Shown one piece after another: positions 7,996 through 14,651 of a stretch of 17,808 nucleotides of DNA. Positions within the stretch are counted from its first letter, which is position 1. Each line of letters opens with the position of its first letter. The position numbers were made by a program, and so were the translations under genes. The stretch comes from Chloroflexota bacterium (GTDB taxonomy: Bacteria; Chloroflexota; Dehalococcoidia; Lucifugimonadales; VGZR01), in contig JAQBWG010000014.1 of NCBI GenBank assembly GCA_027625225.1, forward strand, positions 1-17,808, written 5' to 3'. Below the pieces are notes generated by a model, which saw only the letters and a program-made list of their open reading frames with translations, was not told the DNA's origin and did no database searches.

Positions 7996-8033
7996 CATCC
8001 TCATTTCAAGCTAAATCAGGCCTCCCGGGGACA

Positions 8034-8909
8034 TCATTTTCCATGCACCCACGCATTGTAAATCCCTTGCGAAATCCGCCCAATCGTCCTCGCCCCCTCA
8101 TGCTGGAACAACAAATACCCCGGATCCTTGCACTCCGCCGTCATCACCGCCAGCACAAAGCTCACCCGCTCCGTCTCCACCAGCCCCACATCCGTCCGCC
8201 CGTCCAGGAAGCTCCCCGTCTTGTTCGACAGCTTCGCCTCCACCTTCGCGTTGGTATCCTCGGGAAGCTGGTCTATCGGCAGATACCGTCCCATGAACTC
8301 CGGCTCGTTACACCGGTGCAAAATGTCCAGCATCTCCGCCGACGCCTTCTTCGACACCAGCGTCCCCTTCGCCATCCCGCTCACCAGTTCCATCAGGTTC
8401 GCGGGCGACGCCACCGCCACCGAGCTGATGTCCGTGTTTTGTATATCTGTAAACATGCTCGCCGAAAGGTCGCTCCGCAACTCCACCTCGTTCAGCCCCA
8501 GCGACCGCATCCTTTTGTTGATGTTGTCTTTCCCCAACCGCTGCACCTCGAGCCAGGACGCGGTGTTATCGCTCTCCTTGATGGTAAAAATGCAGATATC
8601 GCGCAGCGTCATCTCCAGCGGCGCGCTCAACTCCTTCAGCACTCCCGTGCCACCTCTGTGATCGCTTTTCTTAATGACGACCTTCTCGTCCAACCGTACT
8701 TTGCCTTCATGCGCCTGGAAAAACAGCTCCGTCATCATGGGCACACGGATAGTGCTCAGCGTGGGGAACTGTTCGTGCTCCCGAATGTATAGCTCCTCGC
8801 CGGTGGTGAGGTTGCGGGCGGCGACGCCGACGCGACCGGAGAAGCGGCGGATGATGCCCTGCACTCTGCGACGCAGCGCCTGTGAATCTATCTTCTTTGC
8901 TTTTGCCAT
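8034..8909 (-). CDS. Class A beta-lactamase-fold protein, copy 1 (SxxR variant)
   Basis: A 291-residue member of the beta-lactamase2/serine hydrolase fold (PF13354-like). The three landmark motifs are found at the expected order: Ser52-Thr-Ile-Arg55 where active enzymes have SxxK, Ser113-Asp-Asn115 (SDN) and Lys230-Thr-Gly232 (KTG). The general-base lysine is therefore an arginine (codon CGT), and no ExxLN omega-loop motif is evident. There is no signal peptide; the N-terminus is basic and polar (MAKAKKIDSQALRRR), so it should stay in the cytoplasm, unlike true beta-lactamases. The start chosen is the ATG at 8909, with GGAGA 8 bases upstream and an N-terminus like that of the paralogue; the frame runs open to 9017 with less support. 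Copy 2 at 14652-15542 aligns without gaps over about 280 residues at about 49% identity by hand count. Substrate unknown; it may be a weak hydrolase or a binding protein. Confidence 0.85.
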   Translation of the reverse strand: MAKAKKIDSQALRRRVQGIIRRFSGRVGVAARNLTTGEELYIREHEQFPTLSTIRVPMMTELFFQAHEGKVRLDEKVVIKKSDHRGGTGVLKELSAPLEMTLRDICIFTIKESDNTASWLEVQRLGKDNINKRMRSLGLNEVELRSDLSASMFTDIQNTDISSVAVASPANLMELVSGMAKGTLVSKKASAEMLDILHRCNEPEFMGRYLPIDQLPEDTNAKVEAKLSNKTGSFLDGRTDVGLVETERVSFVLAVMTAECKDPGYLLFQHEGARTIGRISQGIYNAWVHGK

Positions 8910-8954
8910 GTCGTATGTCTCCATATCACGTCGTTCCCGGACGAAATGTTTAGC

Positions 8955-8983
8955 TTGACTGGCCCATGGGGCGAAGCTAGAAT
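8955..8983 (+). promoter_or_regulatory. Promoter for tRNA-Lys
   Basis: TTGACT (8955-8960) and TAGAAT (8978-8983) are separated by 17 bases and each matches consensus at 5 of 6 positions, the best overall promoter in the window. Transcription would start near 8990, about 47 bases before the mature tRNA end. The downstream DUF3179 gene may be read from it too, since I saw no clear terminator after the tRNA. Confidence 0.6.
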
Positions 8984-9036
8984 TAACCGGTTCCCGTGCC
9001 GCCGGTGGCCTTGCCATCGAGGGCTTCTGGAATCAT

Positions 9037-9108
9037 GGCCCGCTAGCTCAATGGCAGAGCAAGTGACTCTTAATCACTAGGTTCTCGGTTCGAGTCCGAG
9101 GCGGGTCA
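9037..9108 (+). tRNA. tRNA-Lys (anticodon CUU)
   Basis: A full cloverleaf folds by eye. Acceptor stem 9037-9043 pairs with 9101-9107 (one G-U pair), D stem GCTC/GAGC, anticodon stem AGTGA/TCACT with loop CTCTTAA giving anticodon CTT (reads AAG, lysine), a five-base variable loop, and T stem CTCGG/CCGAG with loop TTCGAGT. The discriminator base is A at 9108. CCA is not encoded and must be added after transcription. It lies between divergent protein genes. I saw no integrase or attachment-site repeat beside it. Confidence 0.96.
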
Positions 9109-9232
9109 GATTCACCTTTCTCAGCTTGCCTCTGCTGCGCGGAATGTACCAGTCTACATAGGGCAAGTCAATCTACCGCAGTGCATTCGCCTGAGTCTGA
9201 ATCGGAAGACCGTTCGTAGGCTCTAATACCAT

Positions 9233-10537
9233 ATGAAACGCCCAAAGAGTCTTGTCATTTCACTTGCCGTGCTTTCGATTGCAGTTGCAATCGGTTGCAA
9301 CGATGACCCAAGGTTGCCTTCCGGGGAGATTCTGACGCCCTTTCGGCTGACTCCAACACCGTTCGAGGAAACGATGGAAGTAGGCGCTGAGGAGTTGCCG
9401 CAGTTCATGCGAAGCGGCTGGACGACCGACTTTTCCAAGCATTCAGTGTCCTACAGTGAAATACGCTCCGGTGGGCCGGGCAAGGACGGTATCCGGCCCA
9501 TAGATTCCCCCAAGTTCGTTGATGCGTTCGAGCCTCCGGACTACATGCGTCCGGACGAGGCGGTGATGGTGCTGGAAATTGGCGGGGACGCACGGGCGTA
9601 TCCACTGGCTATCATGATTGGCCATGAAATCGTGAACGACATGGTGGGCGGCGTGCCGGTGACGGTGACTTATTGCCCGTTGTGCAATAGCGCCGTCGTG
9701 TTCGACCGGCGTTTGGACGGGCGGGTGCTGGACTTCGGGACGACGGGAAATCTGCGCAACAGCGACCTGGTGATGTGGGACAGGCAAACGGAGTCGTGGT
9801 GGCAGCAGATTACCGGCGAGGCCATTGTGGGTGAGTTGACTGGTATGAAGCTCACGTTCATTCCGTCGCAGGTGCTGTCCTGGGCGAATTTTCAGCAGGT
9901 GTATCCCGACGGCAAGCTGCTGACACGGGAGACGGGCAGTCTGCGGAACTACGACCGGCCTCCGTATGCCAGCTACGATCTTTCGGCAAGACCGTTCTTG
10001 TTTTCCGGCCAGATAGACCCGCGACTGGAGGCTCTGGAGCGGGTGTTTTCGCTTGAGTTCGACGGTGATGCTATCGCCTATCCATTCTCGGTACTGGCGC
10101 AACATCCGGTTATCAACGACACGTTCGCAGGTCGAGATTTAGTCATCTTCTTTGTAAACAGTACGCTGACGCCGTTCCCCGACGATGACATATTCCCCAG
10201 CGGCGTGGGCGGCGGTGGCGGTGAGGCTGTACGGAAAGCTATCGAAACGGCCATCGCTGAGTCGTCGCCGGATGACTTTTTGCCCTCACGGGCGGTCGGC
10301 TCGACGGCAGTGTACAACCCCAACGTGAACGGTCAGATGCTGACATTCTCCGTGCAGAGCGGCATCATCGTGGACGACCAGACGGGGTCGGTGTGGGACA
10401 TCGCGGGGCGGGCGGTTTCGGGGCCGCTGGAGGGTACACGGCTGGAGCCGTTGGTACACGGTAACCATTTTTGGTTCGCGTGGGCGGCGTTCTTCCCCGA
10501 TACGGCTGTGCGCACGGCGGAAGACCTGGGACTCTAA
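9233..10537 (+). CDS. DUF3179-domain lipoprotein
   Basis: A 434-residue protein of the DUF3179 family, whose biochemical role is not established. The N-terminus is a lipoprotein signal (hydrophobic stretch ending AIGC, Cys22), so it should be anchored outside the cytoplasmic membrane. Family landmarks are present: IGHEIVND (about 129-136), VTYCPLCNSAVVFDR with the Cys148-x-x-Cys151 pair, GTTGNLRNSDLVMWDRQT (about 169-186) followed by a Trp pair, and near the end a WDIAGRAVSGPLEGTRL segment with HFWFAWAAF. The CPLC pair recalls a thioredoxin-like or metal site, but this is only a resemblance. The ATG has no good Shine-Dalgarno. The 124-base gap after the tRNA shows no convincing promoter of its own. 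The gene ends 4 bases inside the convergent GrpB-family gene. Confidence 0.9.
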   Translation: MKRPKSLVISLAVLSIAVAIGCNDDPRLPSGEILTPFRLTPTPFEETMEVGAEELPQFMRSGWTTDFSKHSVSYSEIRSGGPGKDGIRPIDSPKFVDAFEPPDYMRPDEAVMVLEIGGDARAYPLAIMIGHEIVNDMVGGVPVTVTYCPLCNSAVVFDRRLDGRVLDFGTTGNLRNSDLVMWDRQTESWWQQITGEAIVGELTGMKLTFIPSQVLSWANFQQVYPDGKLLTRETGSLRNYDRPPYASYDLSARPFLFSGQIDPRLEALERVFSLEFDGDAIAYPFSVLAQHPVINDTFAGRDLVIFFVNSTLTPFPDDDIFPSGVGGGGGEAVRKAIETAIAESSPDDFLPSRAVGSTAVYNPNVNGQMLTFSVQSGIIVDDQTGSVWDIAGRAVSGPLEGTRLEPLVHGNHFWFAWAAFFPDTAVRTAEDLGL

Positions 10538-11082
10538 TACATCCACCCTGCCTTGTTTGCCCAAGCAAGCGACTTCTTTTCAATCTCGTCAACGATATCC
10601 TGCTTACCGGCGATGTACGCTAGCCGGTCGCCGGGGTGTTTCGCCCCGATGCTGCGTTTGACAGCGGCGTAGCGCTCCGCTTCGTGGGGATGGGCACGCA
10701 GGTAGTTACGAAAAGCGAGATGCCGGTATTCATGACCGCTTCCTAGCTTGCATACATGGATATGGTGAGTACGGGGACGTAAGGCAGGCTTGCCGAAGAA
10801 GTGGAAATCGGGCGAGCCGGACGCATACACGAATAGGTAGCCGAGCTTTTCGAGGGGTCTGCGGTAATCATCCATCGGATACACCGACTGCACGGAGACG
10901 CTGATGTCGATGATGGGCTTAGCAGCAAGTCCCGGCACTGAGGTGGAGCCGACGTGGTCAATGCGGACGGCGACTCTTCCTAGCGCATCGTGGAGTTTGG
11001 CCGCTTCGCGATCGAACTCGCGGGGCCAGCTGCGGTTGTAGTCAACGATGTGTATGGCAGGGTCGTGAGTAGTGTCGGGCAT
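10534..11082 (-). CDS. GrpB/UPF0157-family protein (nucleotidyltransferase fold)
   Basis: A 182-residue protein of the GrpB (UPF0157) family, which has a nucleotidyltransferase-like fold and mostly unknown substrates. The family core is plain: an N-terminal IVDYNRSWPREF, then HVGSTSVPGLAAKPIIDI (GSTxVPGLxAKPIID), and a later histidine-containing strand (RTHHIHVCKLGS) followed by FRNYLRAHP. The start is set at the ATG at 11082, about 10 residues before the conserved IVDY segment as usual in the family; the open frame continues to 11154 but that extension is hydrophobic and unlike relatives. Neither start has a clear Shine-Dalgarno, so a leaderless or weakly translated message is possible. Its stop overlaps the end of the DUF3179 gene by 4 bases. 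No functional link to neighbours is apparent. Confidence 0.85.
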   Translation of the reverse strand: MPDTTHDPAIHIVDYNRSWPREFDREAAKLHDALGRVAVRIDHVGSTSVPGLAAKPIIDISVSVQSVYPMDDYRRPLEKLGYLFVYASGSPDFHFFGKPALRPRTHHIHVCKLGSGHEYRHLAFRNYLRAHPHEAERYAAVKRSIGAKHPGDRLAYIAGKQDIVDEIEKKSLAWANKAGWMY

Positions 11083-11174
11083 GAGATTTATTTTAACAAT
11101 GAAGCCTGAGATGTCTGCTTTTTCCGAGAATTCAAGTAGGCACCACAAAACCATCGCTCAACCAAGTCTCTTCC

Positions 11175-11197
11175 CGTCCTTCCACAAGCTCAGGACG
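11175..11197. repeat. Possible intergenic palindromic repeat unit
   Basis: CGTCCT (11175-11180) and AGGACG (11192-11197) flank a short loop containing ACAAGCTC. The whole element resembles a short palindromic intergenic repeat (core like CTTCGACAAGCTCAGGACGAA) that I recall from many environmental bacterial genomes. Only one copy is visible here and the middle differs at one base, so the call rests on memory of the motif. It lies in the 194-base divergent gap between the GrpB-family and P1-family genes, where I see no strong promoter. Confidence 0.3.
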
Positions 11198-11276
11198 AAT
11201 GGATTTAGGGCGGGGGCGTTTGGAGCGGCGTGGTACGCTATACGCCGCAATCTTATATCTCCTATCGAGGCGCGGC

Positions 11277-12269
11277 ATGGTCAAAAGCGGCCCCAAGAAC
11301 GCTATCACCGACGTCGAGGGCATCGAGGTCGGACATTATACCGATAAGGAAAACGGCACGGGGTGCACGGTCATCATCTGCCGCAAGGGAGCGATGCCGG
11401 GGGTGGACGTGCGCGGGTCGTTTCCAGGGACGCGAGAAACCGACATGCTCTCGCCCATCAAATGGGACACGGAGATACACGCGGTCGTGCTGAGCGGGGG
11501 AAGCGTGTACGGGCTGGACGCGGCGTCCGGCGTGGTGAAGTACCTGGCGGAGCACAGCACCGGCCTGCGGGTAGGACGGGCAAGGATTCCCAGAGTCCCT
11601 GCGGCGGTCATCTTCGACCTGCCCATGATTACCCACAAGGTACGGCCCGGGCCTGACGAAGGGTACAAGGCGTGCGAGGCGGCGTCGGACGGGCCGGTGG
11701 AGGAGGGCACGGTGGGCGGCGGCACGGGCGGCACCATCGGTAAGCTTATGGGGCTGGAACGGGCGGTGAAAGGCGGCGTGGGAACGGCGTCGGTGGACAT
11801 GGGCGACGGGGTGATAGTTGGGGCGTTAATCGTCACCAATCCGGTTGGTGGTGCGTACGACCCGAACACGGGCCAGGTCATCGCCGGACCGAGGGGGGAG
11901 GACGGGGTCACTATGCTCGATTCACTGAAACTGGTGACGTCGCCGAACTTCGAGCCGCCCAAGTGGATGCCTCAAAGCAACACGACCATCGGGGTGGTGG
12001 CCACCAACGCGAATCTCACCAAAGCGGACGTGAGCAGGATGGCGTCGGTGGCGCACGACGGGCTGGCGCTGGCGGTACGCCCGGCGCATCTGACGCACGA
12101 CGGCGACACCATTTTCTCCATGGCGACGGGCAGGACGGACGTGGAGGTAGACATGACGCGCATGTGCGCGGCGGTCGTCCACGTTACGGCGCAGGCTATC
12201 GTGCGGAGCGTGCGGGCGGCGACGGGCCTGGGCGGGATTCCGGCGGTCAGCGAGCTGGGGAAGGGCTAG
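11277..12269 (+). CDS. P1-family (DmpA/NylC-like) self-processing hydrolase
   Basis: A 330-residue N-terminal-nucleophile hydrolase of the P1 family (formerly S58), which includes the aminopeptidase DmpA, beta-peptidyl aminopeptidases and the nylon-oligomer hydrolase NylC. These enzymes cut themselves into two chains to free the nucleophile. Visible landmarks: ITDVEGIEVGHYTD at the start, GVDVRGSFPGTRETD (about 42-56), VLSGGSVYGLDAASGVV (about 71-87), GTVGGGTGGTIGK (about 144-156) and SNTTIGVVATNANLTKAD (about 234-251). By analogy with NylC the cut would fall between Asn235 and Thr236, making Thr236 the nucleophile. No signal peptide, so cytoplasmic. The ATG at 11277 has GAGG 6 bases upstream and fits family N-termini; the frame open from 11199 adds an unrelated stretch. 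It ends 3 bases before the convergent alpha/beta hydrolase. Confidence 0.93.
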   Translation: MVKSGPKNAITDVEGIEVGHYTDKENGTGCTVIICRKGAMPGVDVRGSFPGTRETDMLSPIKWDTEIHAVVLSGGSVYGLDAASGVVKYLAEHSTGLRVGRARIPRVPAAVIFDLPMITHKVRPGPDEGYKACEAASDGPVEEGTVGGGTGGTIGKLMGLERAVKGGVGTASVDMGDGVIVGALIVTNPVGGAYDPNTGQVIAGPRGEDGVTMLDSLKLVTSPNFEPPKWMPQSNTTIGVVATNANLTKADVSRMASVAHDGLALAVRPAHLTHDGDTIFSMATGRTDVEVDMTRMCAAVVHVTAQAIVRSVRAATGLGGIPAVSELGKG

Positions 12270-12272
12270 CTC

Positions 12273-13103
12273 CTACTTCAGCCCTGCCATCCAGCCGCCC
12301 AGCTCTTTGTTGAACTTCTTCCGTTCTTCGATGAACGGGAAATGGCGGCTCTCCTCGAACCTTACTATCTTCGACCCCTTGATTCCCTTGTGGATACGTT
12401 CGGACTGGAACACAGGGATGATTTTGTCTTTGGGTGAAGCCATCACCAACGTGGGCACCTTGATTTCGCCGAGGCGGGGGACGAGGTTGTAGTTCTTGTG
12501 GCAGTCTATAAAGCCACGATTGAAGGCCTGATAGCTTATCTTGGTGGTGGCGCCGATGCGTTCGAGCACCTTTTCTTCCACCCGTTCAAAATAGAGGGGG
12601 GTAACGGTGCCAACCGTCTGTCCAAAGTCCTCGTCGTTGGTGAAGTGGGTGTGCTCCATGCGTTTGAGCGCCGCGACCTGCTCGGGCGTACCCAGTTTCT
12701 TCGCGTTCCCGATAGCTTCGTGCCAAAAGTCCCAGCCCGCGTACGAGGTGATGATGGCCAGGCCGTCGAGGTTCTTGGGGTACTTGAGGGCATAGCCCAT
12801 ACCGAGCGCACCGCCGTAGGAGTGGCCTACGAGCGTGAATTTTTTGAAGCCGAGGTGCTTGCGCAGGGCTTCGAGGTCTTCTATCCAGGTGTCGTGGGTG
12901 ACGTTCGCGAGTGACTCACGGCCGTCGGAGCGCCCGTTACCGCGGTGGTCGTAGTACACGATGCGGAAGTTTTTGGACAGAGGGTCTGTCCAGGGACGGA
13001 AGTAGTTGTGGTCGAAGCCGAGTCCCCCGTGCAGGAAGATGGCCGGGCGGCCTTTGCCCAGCGCTGTGTAGAAGAGTTTCGTTCCGTTCAGTCGCACGTA
13101 CAT
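12273..13103 (-). CDS. Alpha/beta hydrolase, proline iminopeptidase-like
   Basis: A 276-residue alpha/beta-fold hydrolase close to the peptidase S33 / proline iminopeptidase type. The oxyanion motif is HGGLG (about 25-29), followed by YYDHRGNGRSDG (about 50-61). The nucleophile elbow is GHSYGG with Ser95; Asp226 (ASPKDKIIP) and His254 (ESRHFPF) complete the triad. A cap region lies about 120-195. No signal peptide. The ATG has a strong AGGAGGAG site 7 bases upstream that sits in the 20-base gap after the amidase stop, so the two form an operon. The substrate cannot be read from sequence: the family covers aminopeptidases, esterases and C-C hydrolases. A peptidase or amidase role would fit the neighbours. 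Confidence 0.9.
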   Translation of the reverse strand: MYVRLNGTKLFYTALGKGRPAIFLHGGLGFDHNYFRPWTDPLSKNFRIVYYDHRGNGRSDGRESLANVTHDTWIEDLEALRKHLGFKKFTLVGHSYGGALGMGYALKYPKNLDGLAIITSYAGWDFWHEAIGNAKKLGTPEQVAALKRMEHTHFTNDEDFGQTVGTVTPLYFERVEEKVLERIGATTKISYQAFNRGFIDCHKNYNLVPRLGEIKVPTLVMASPKDKIIPVFQSERIHKGIKGSKIVRFEESRHFPFIEERKKFNKELGGWMAGLK

Positions 13104-13123
13104 GTAGAGACTCCTCCTGTTAT

Positions 13124-14518
13124 CTAGAGCGACGGCGGCTGATAGCCTCCGAGCGCCTGTTCAAGGTGCGCTATCGCGGCGAGGGCGACGTCCTCGCGCC
13201 AGGGTTTCGCGGCGACGTGTGCGGTGACGGGCAGACCGCTGCCGGACGTGCCGCAGCGTACCACGGCGGCGGGCCAGCCGGTGAGGTTGTAGGCGCTGGT
13301 GTACGTGAGCTGCTTAAAGCCGTCGGGGGTCAGCGTTGAGCCGTGCGTGACGGCAGGGCCGGCGCCTGTCGGACAGAGAATCAGGTCGTAGTCGTCCATA
13401 AAGGCGAGCATGTCGGAGCGGAACTGGTCGAGACGCATGAGCGTTTTCGCCATCTCGGCAGCAGGAGTCGGGATGGCGCCTTGCTTTTCCTGGAAGCCGG
13501 CGACAACGGCGTGGGTTTTGATGCTGCCTGCCTCAGCGAACATCCGCCGGACGTTCTCGCCGCCGTCGGCGCCCCAGATGGCGAACAATATGCCATGCGC
13601 CTGCTCAATGTCGGGCGGACGCTTTTCCTCGACGATGGCGCCGCCGTCTTCAAGGGCTTTCGCGGCGGCAAGCACGATGGCCTTGGTGTCGGGCTCGGGC
13701 GGGCAAATGCCATTGTTAGTGTACAGGGCAACACGTAAGCCTTTAACGCTTACTTTGCGGTAGTCAGGCAGCGGCATTGGGACGGTGTACGGGTCCTCCC
13801 AGTCGGGGCCGCCGATGACGGACAGTACGAGCGGCAGGTCTTCCACGTGGCGGGCCAGCGGACCGGTCTGGTTGAAAGCGTCCGGGAAGCCGCTGAGGCG
13901 CGGCCAGTGGCCCGTGCTGGGAACGCGGCGGGACGTTGGCTTGATGCCGGCGAGCCCGCAGTAGTGAGACGGCACGCGAACGCTGCCGCCCGCGTCGCTG
14001 CCGAGGCCGACCGGAGAGCATCCGGCAGCCACCACGGCACCCTCACCGCCGCTGCTGCCGCCGGGGGTGCGCCCGAGGTCATAGGGGTTGTTGGTACGCC
14101 CGTAGACGAGGTTGTCCGATTCGAAGCCGAGACAGGCCTCGGTGACGTTGGTCTTGCCCAGTAGGATGCCACCCGCCGCCTTCATGCGGGCGACGACGGT
14201 GGCGTCGCGCTGGGGGACGAACTTCGCGCGGCCTAGGGTGCCGCCGGAGGAGACGACGCCGGCGACTTCGAGGGCGTCCTTGACGGTGAACGGGACGCCG
14301 TGGAGGGGGCCCCATGACTTGCCTTTGGCGAGCGCAGTATCGGCCTGTTTCGCGCGGTCGAGCGCTTGGTCGGTTAGTAGCTGGACGACGGCGTTGAGCC
14401 TCGGATTCACCGCCTCGATGCGCTTGAGATAGGCTTCGACGACCTCGACCGAGGATACGCGCTTAGTCCGAATGGCTTCGGCGAGCTTGATAGCCGATGT
14501 GAAGAGCAGGTCGTTCAC
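13124..14518 (-). CDS. Amidase signature family hydrolase
   Basis: A 464-residue amidase-signature enzyme, which hydrolyses carboxamides to acids and ammonia or amines. The Ser-cisSer-Lys triad is complete: Lys80 (PFTVKDALEV), cis-Ser155 (TPGGSSGGEGA) and nucleophile Ser179 (GSDAGGSVRVPSHYCG). The 24-residue spacing of the two serines equals that in FAAH, and GGSSGGEGA is FAAH-like, so it is probably a stand-alone amidase. I see no gatB or gatC partner, which argues against the tRNA amidotransferase GatA. The start is set at the GTG at 14518, with AAGGAG 5 bases upstream; the frame is open to 14560 but without a ribosome site. No signal peptide. It is the first gene of a two-gene operon with the alpha/beta hydrolase. 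Confidence 0.94.
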   Translation of the reverse strand: MNDLLFTSAIKLAEAIRTKRVSSVEVVEAYLKRIEAVNPRLNAVVQLLTDQALDRAKQADTALAKGKSWGPLHGVPFTVKDALEVAGVVSSGGTLGRAKFVPQRDATVVARMKAAGGILLGKTNVTEACLGFESDNLVYGRTNNPYDLGRTPGGSSGGEGAVVAAGCSPVGLGSDAGGSVRVPSHYCGLAGIKPTSRRVPSTGHWPRLSGFPDAFNQTGPLARHVEDLPLVLSVIGGPDWEDPYTVPMPLPDYRKVSVKGLRVALYTNNGICPPEPDTKAIVLAAAKALEDGGAIVEEKRPPDIEQAHGILFAIWGADGGENVRRMFAEAGSIKTHAVVAGFQEKQGAIPTPAAEMAKTLMRLDQFRSDMLAFMDDYDLILCPTGAGPAVTHGSTLTPDGFKQLTYTSAYNLTGWPAAVVRCGTSGSGLPVTAHVAAKPWREDVALAAIAHLEQALGGYQPPSL

Positions 14519-14550
14519 GGATACTCCTTGGTCTGGTCTACGCGGGCCGA

Positions 14551-14556
14551 ATTGTA
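14551..14556 (-). promoter_or_regulatory. Possible -10 box for the amidase operon
   Basis: TACAAT on the minus strand matches the -10 consensus at 5 of 6 positions and lies 32 bases before the amidase GTG. No convincing -35 box is found 16-18 bases further upstream, so the call is weak. Confidence 0.22.
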
Positions 14557-14584
14557 GCACTAGGCGTCATATCTAGCGATGCAA

Positions 14585-14613
14585 TTGACTGTGCAGTACG
14601 GCAGTGATACGCT
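14585..14613 (+). promoter_or_regulatory. Possible promoter for the second beta-lactamase-fold gene
   Basis: TTGACT (14585-14590) is followed after 17 bases by TACGCT (14608-14613). The -35 is good (5 of 6) and the same hexamer as the tRNA-Lys and coxB promoters, but the -10 is poor (3 of 6). An AT-rich TATATATA run at 14622-14629 lies where transcription would begin. The leader to the ATG at 14652 would be about 30 bases and contains the AGGAG ribosome site. Confidence 0.3.
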
Positions 14614-14651
14614 CCCGCCGCTATATATAGGCACATAGAGGAGAAGCTCAC

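Noticed and set aside
8034..8909. True beta-lactamase antibiotic-resistance gene
   Set aside because: No export signal, Arg replaces the catalytic Lys, and no clear ExxLN omega-loop motif; only the fold is shared.
9037..9108. tRNA-Lys as an integration site for a genomic island
   Set aside because: No integrase, no direct repeat of the tRNA 3' end and no phage or transposon gene is visible nearby.
9109..9232. Promoter or terminator between tRNA-Lys and the DUF3179 gene
   Set aside because: TAATAC at 9224-9229 lies only 3 bases before the ATG with no -35 box, and no stable hairpin with a T-run is seen.
13124..14518. GatA subunit of the tRNA amidotransferase
   Set aside because: No gatB or gatC alongside; the FAAH-like GGSSGGEGA and pairing with an alpha/beta hydrolase fit a stand-alone amidase better.
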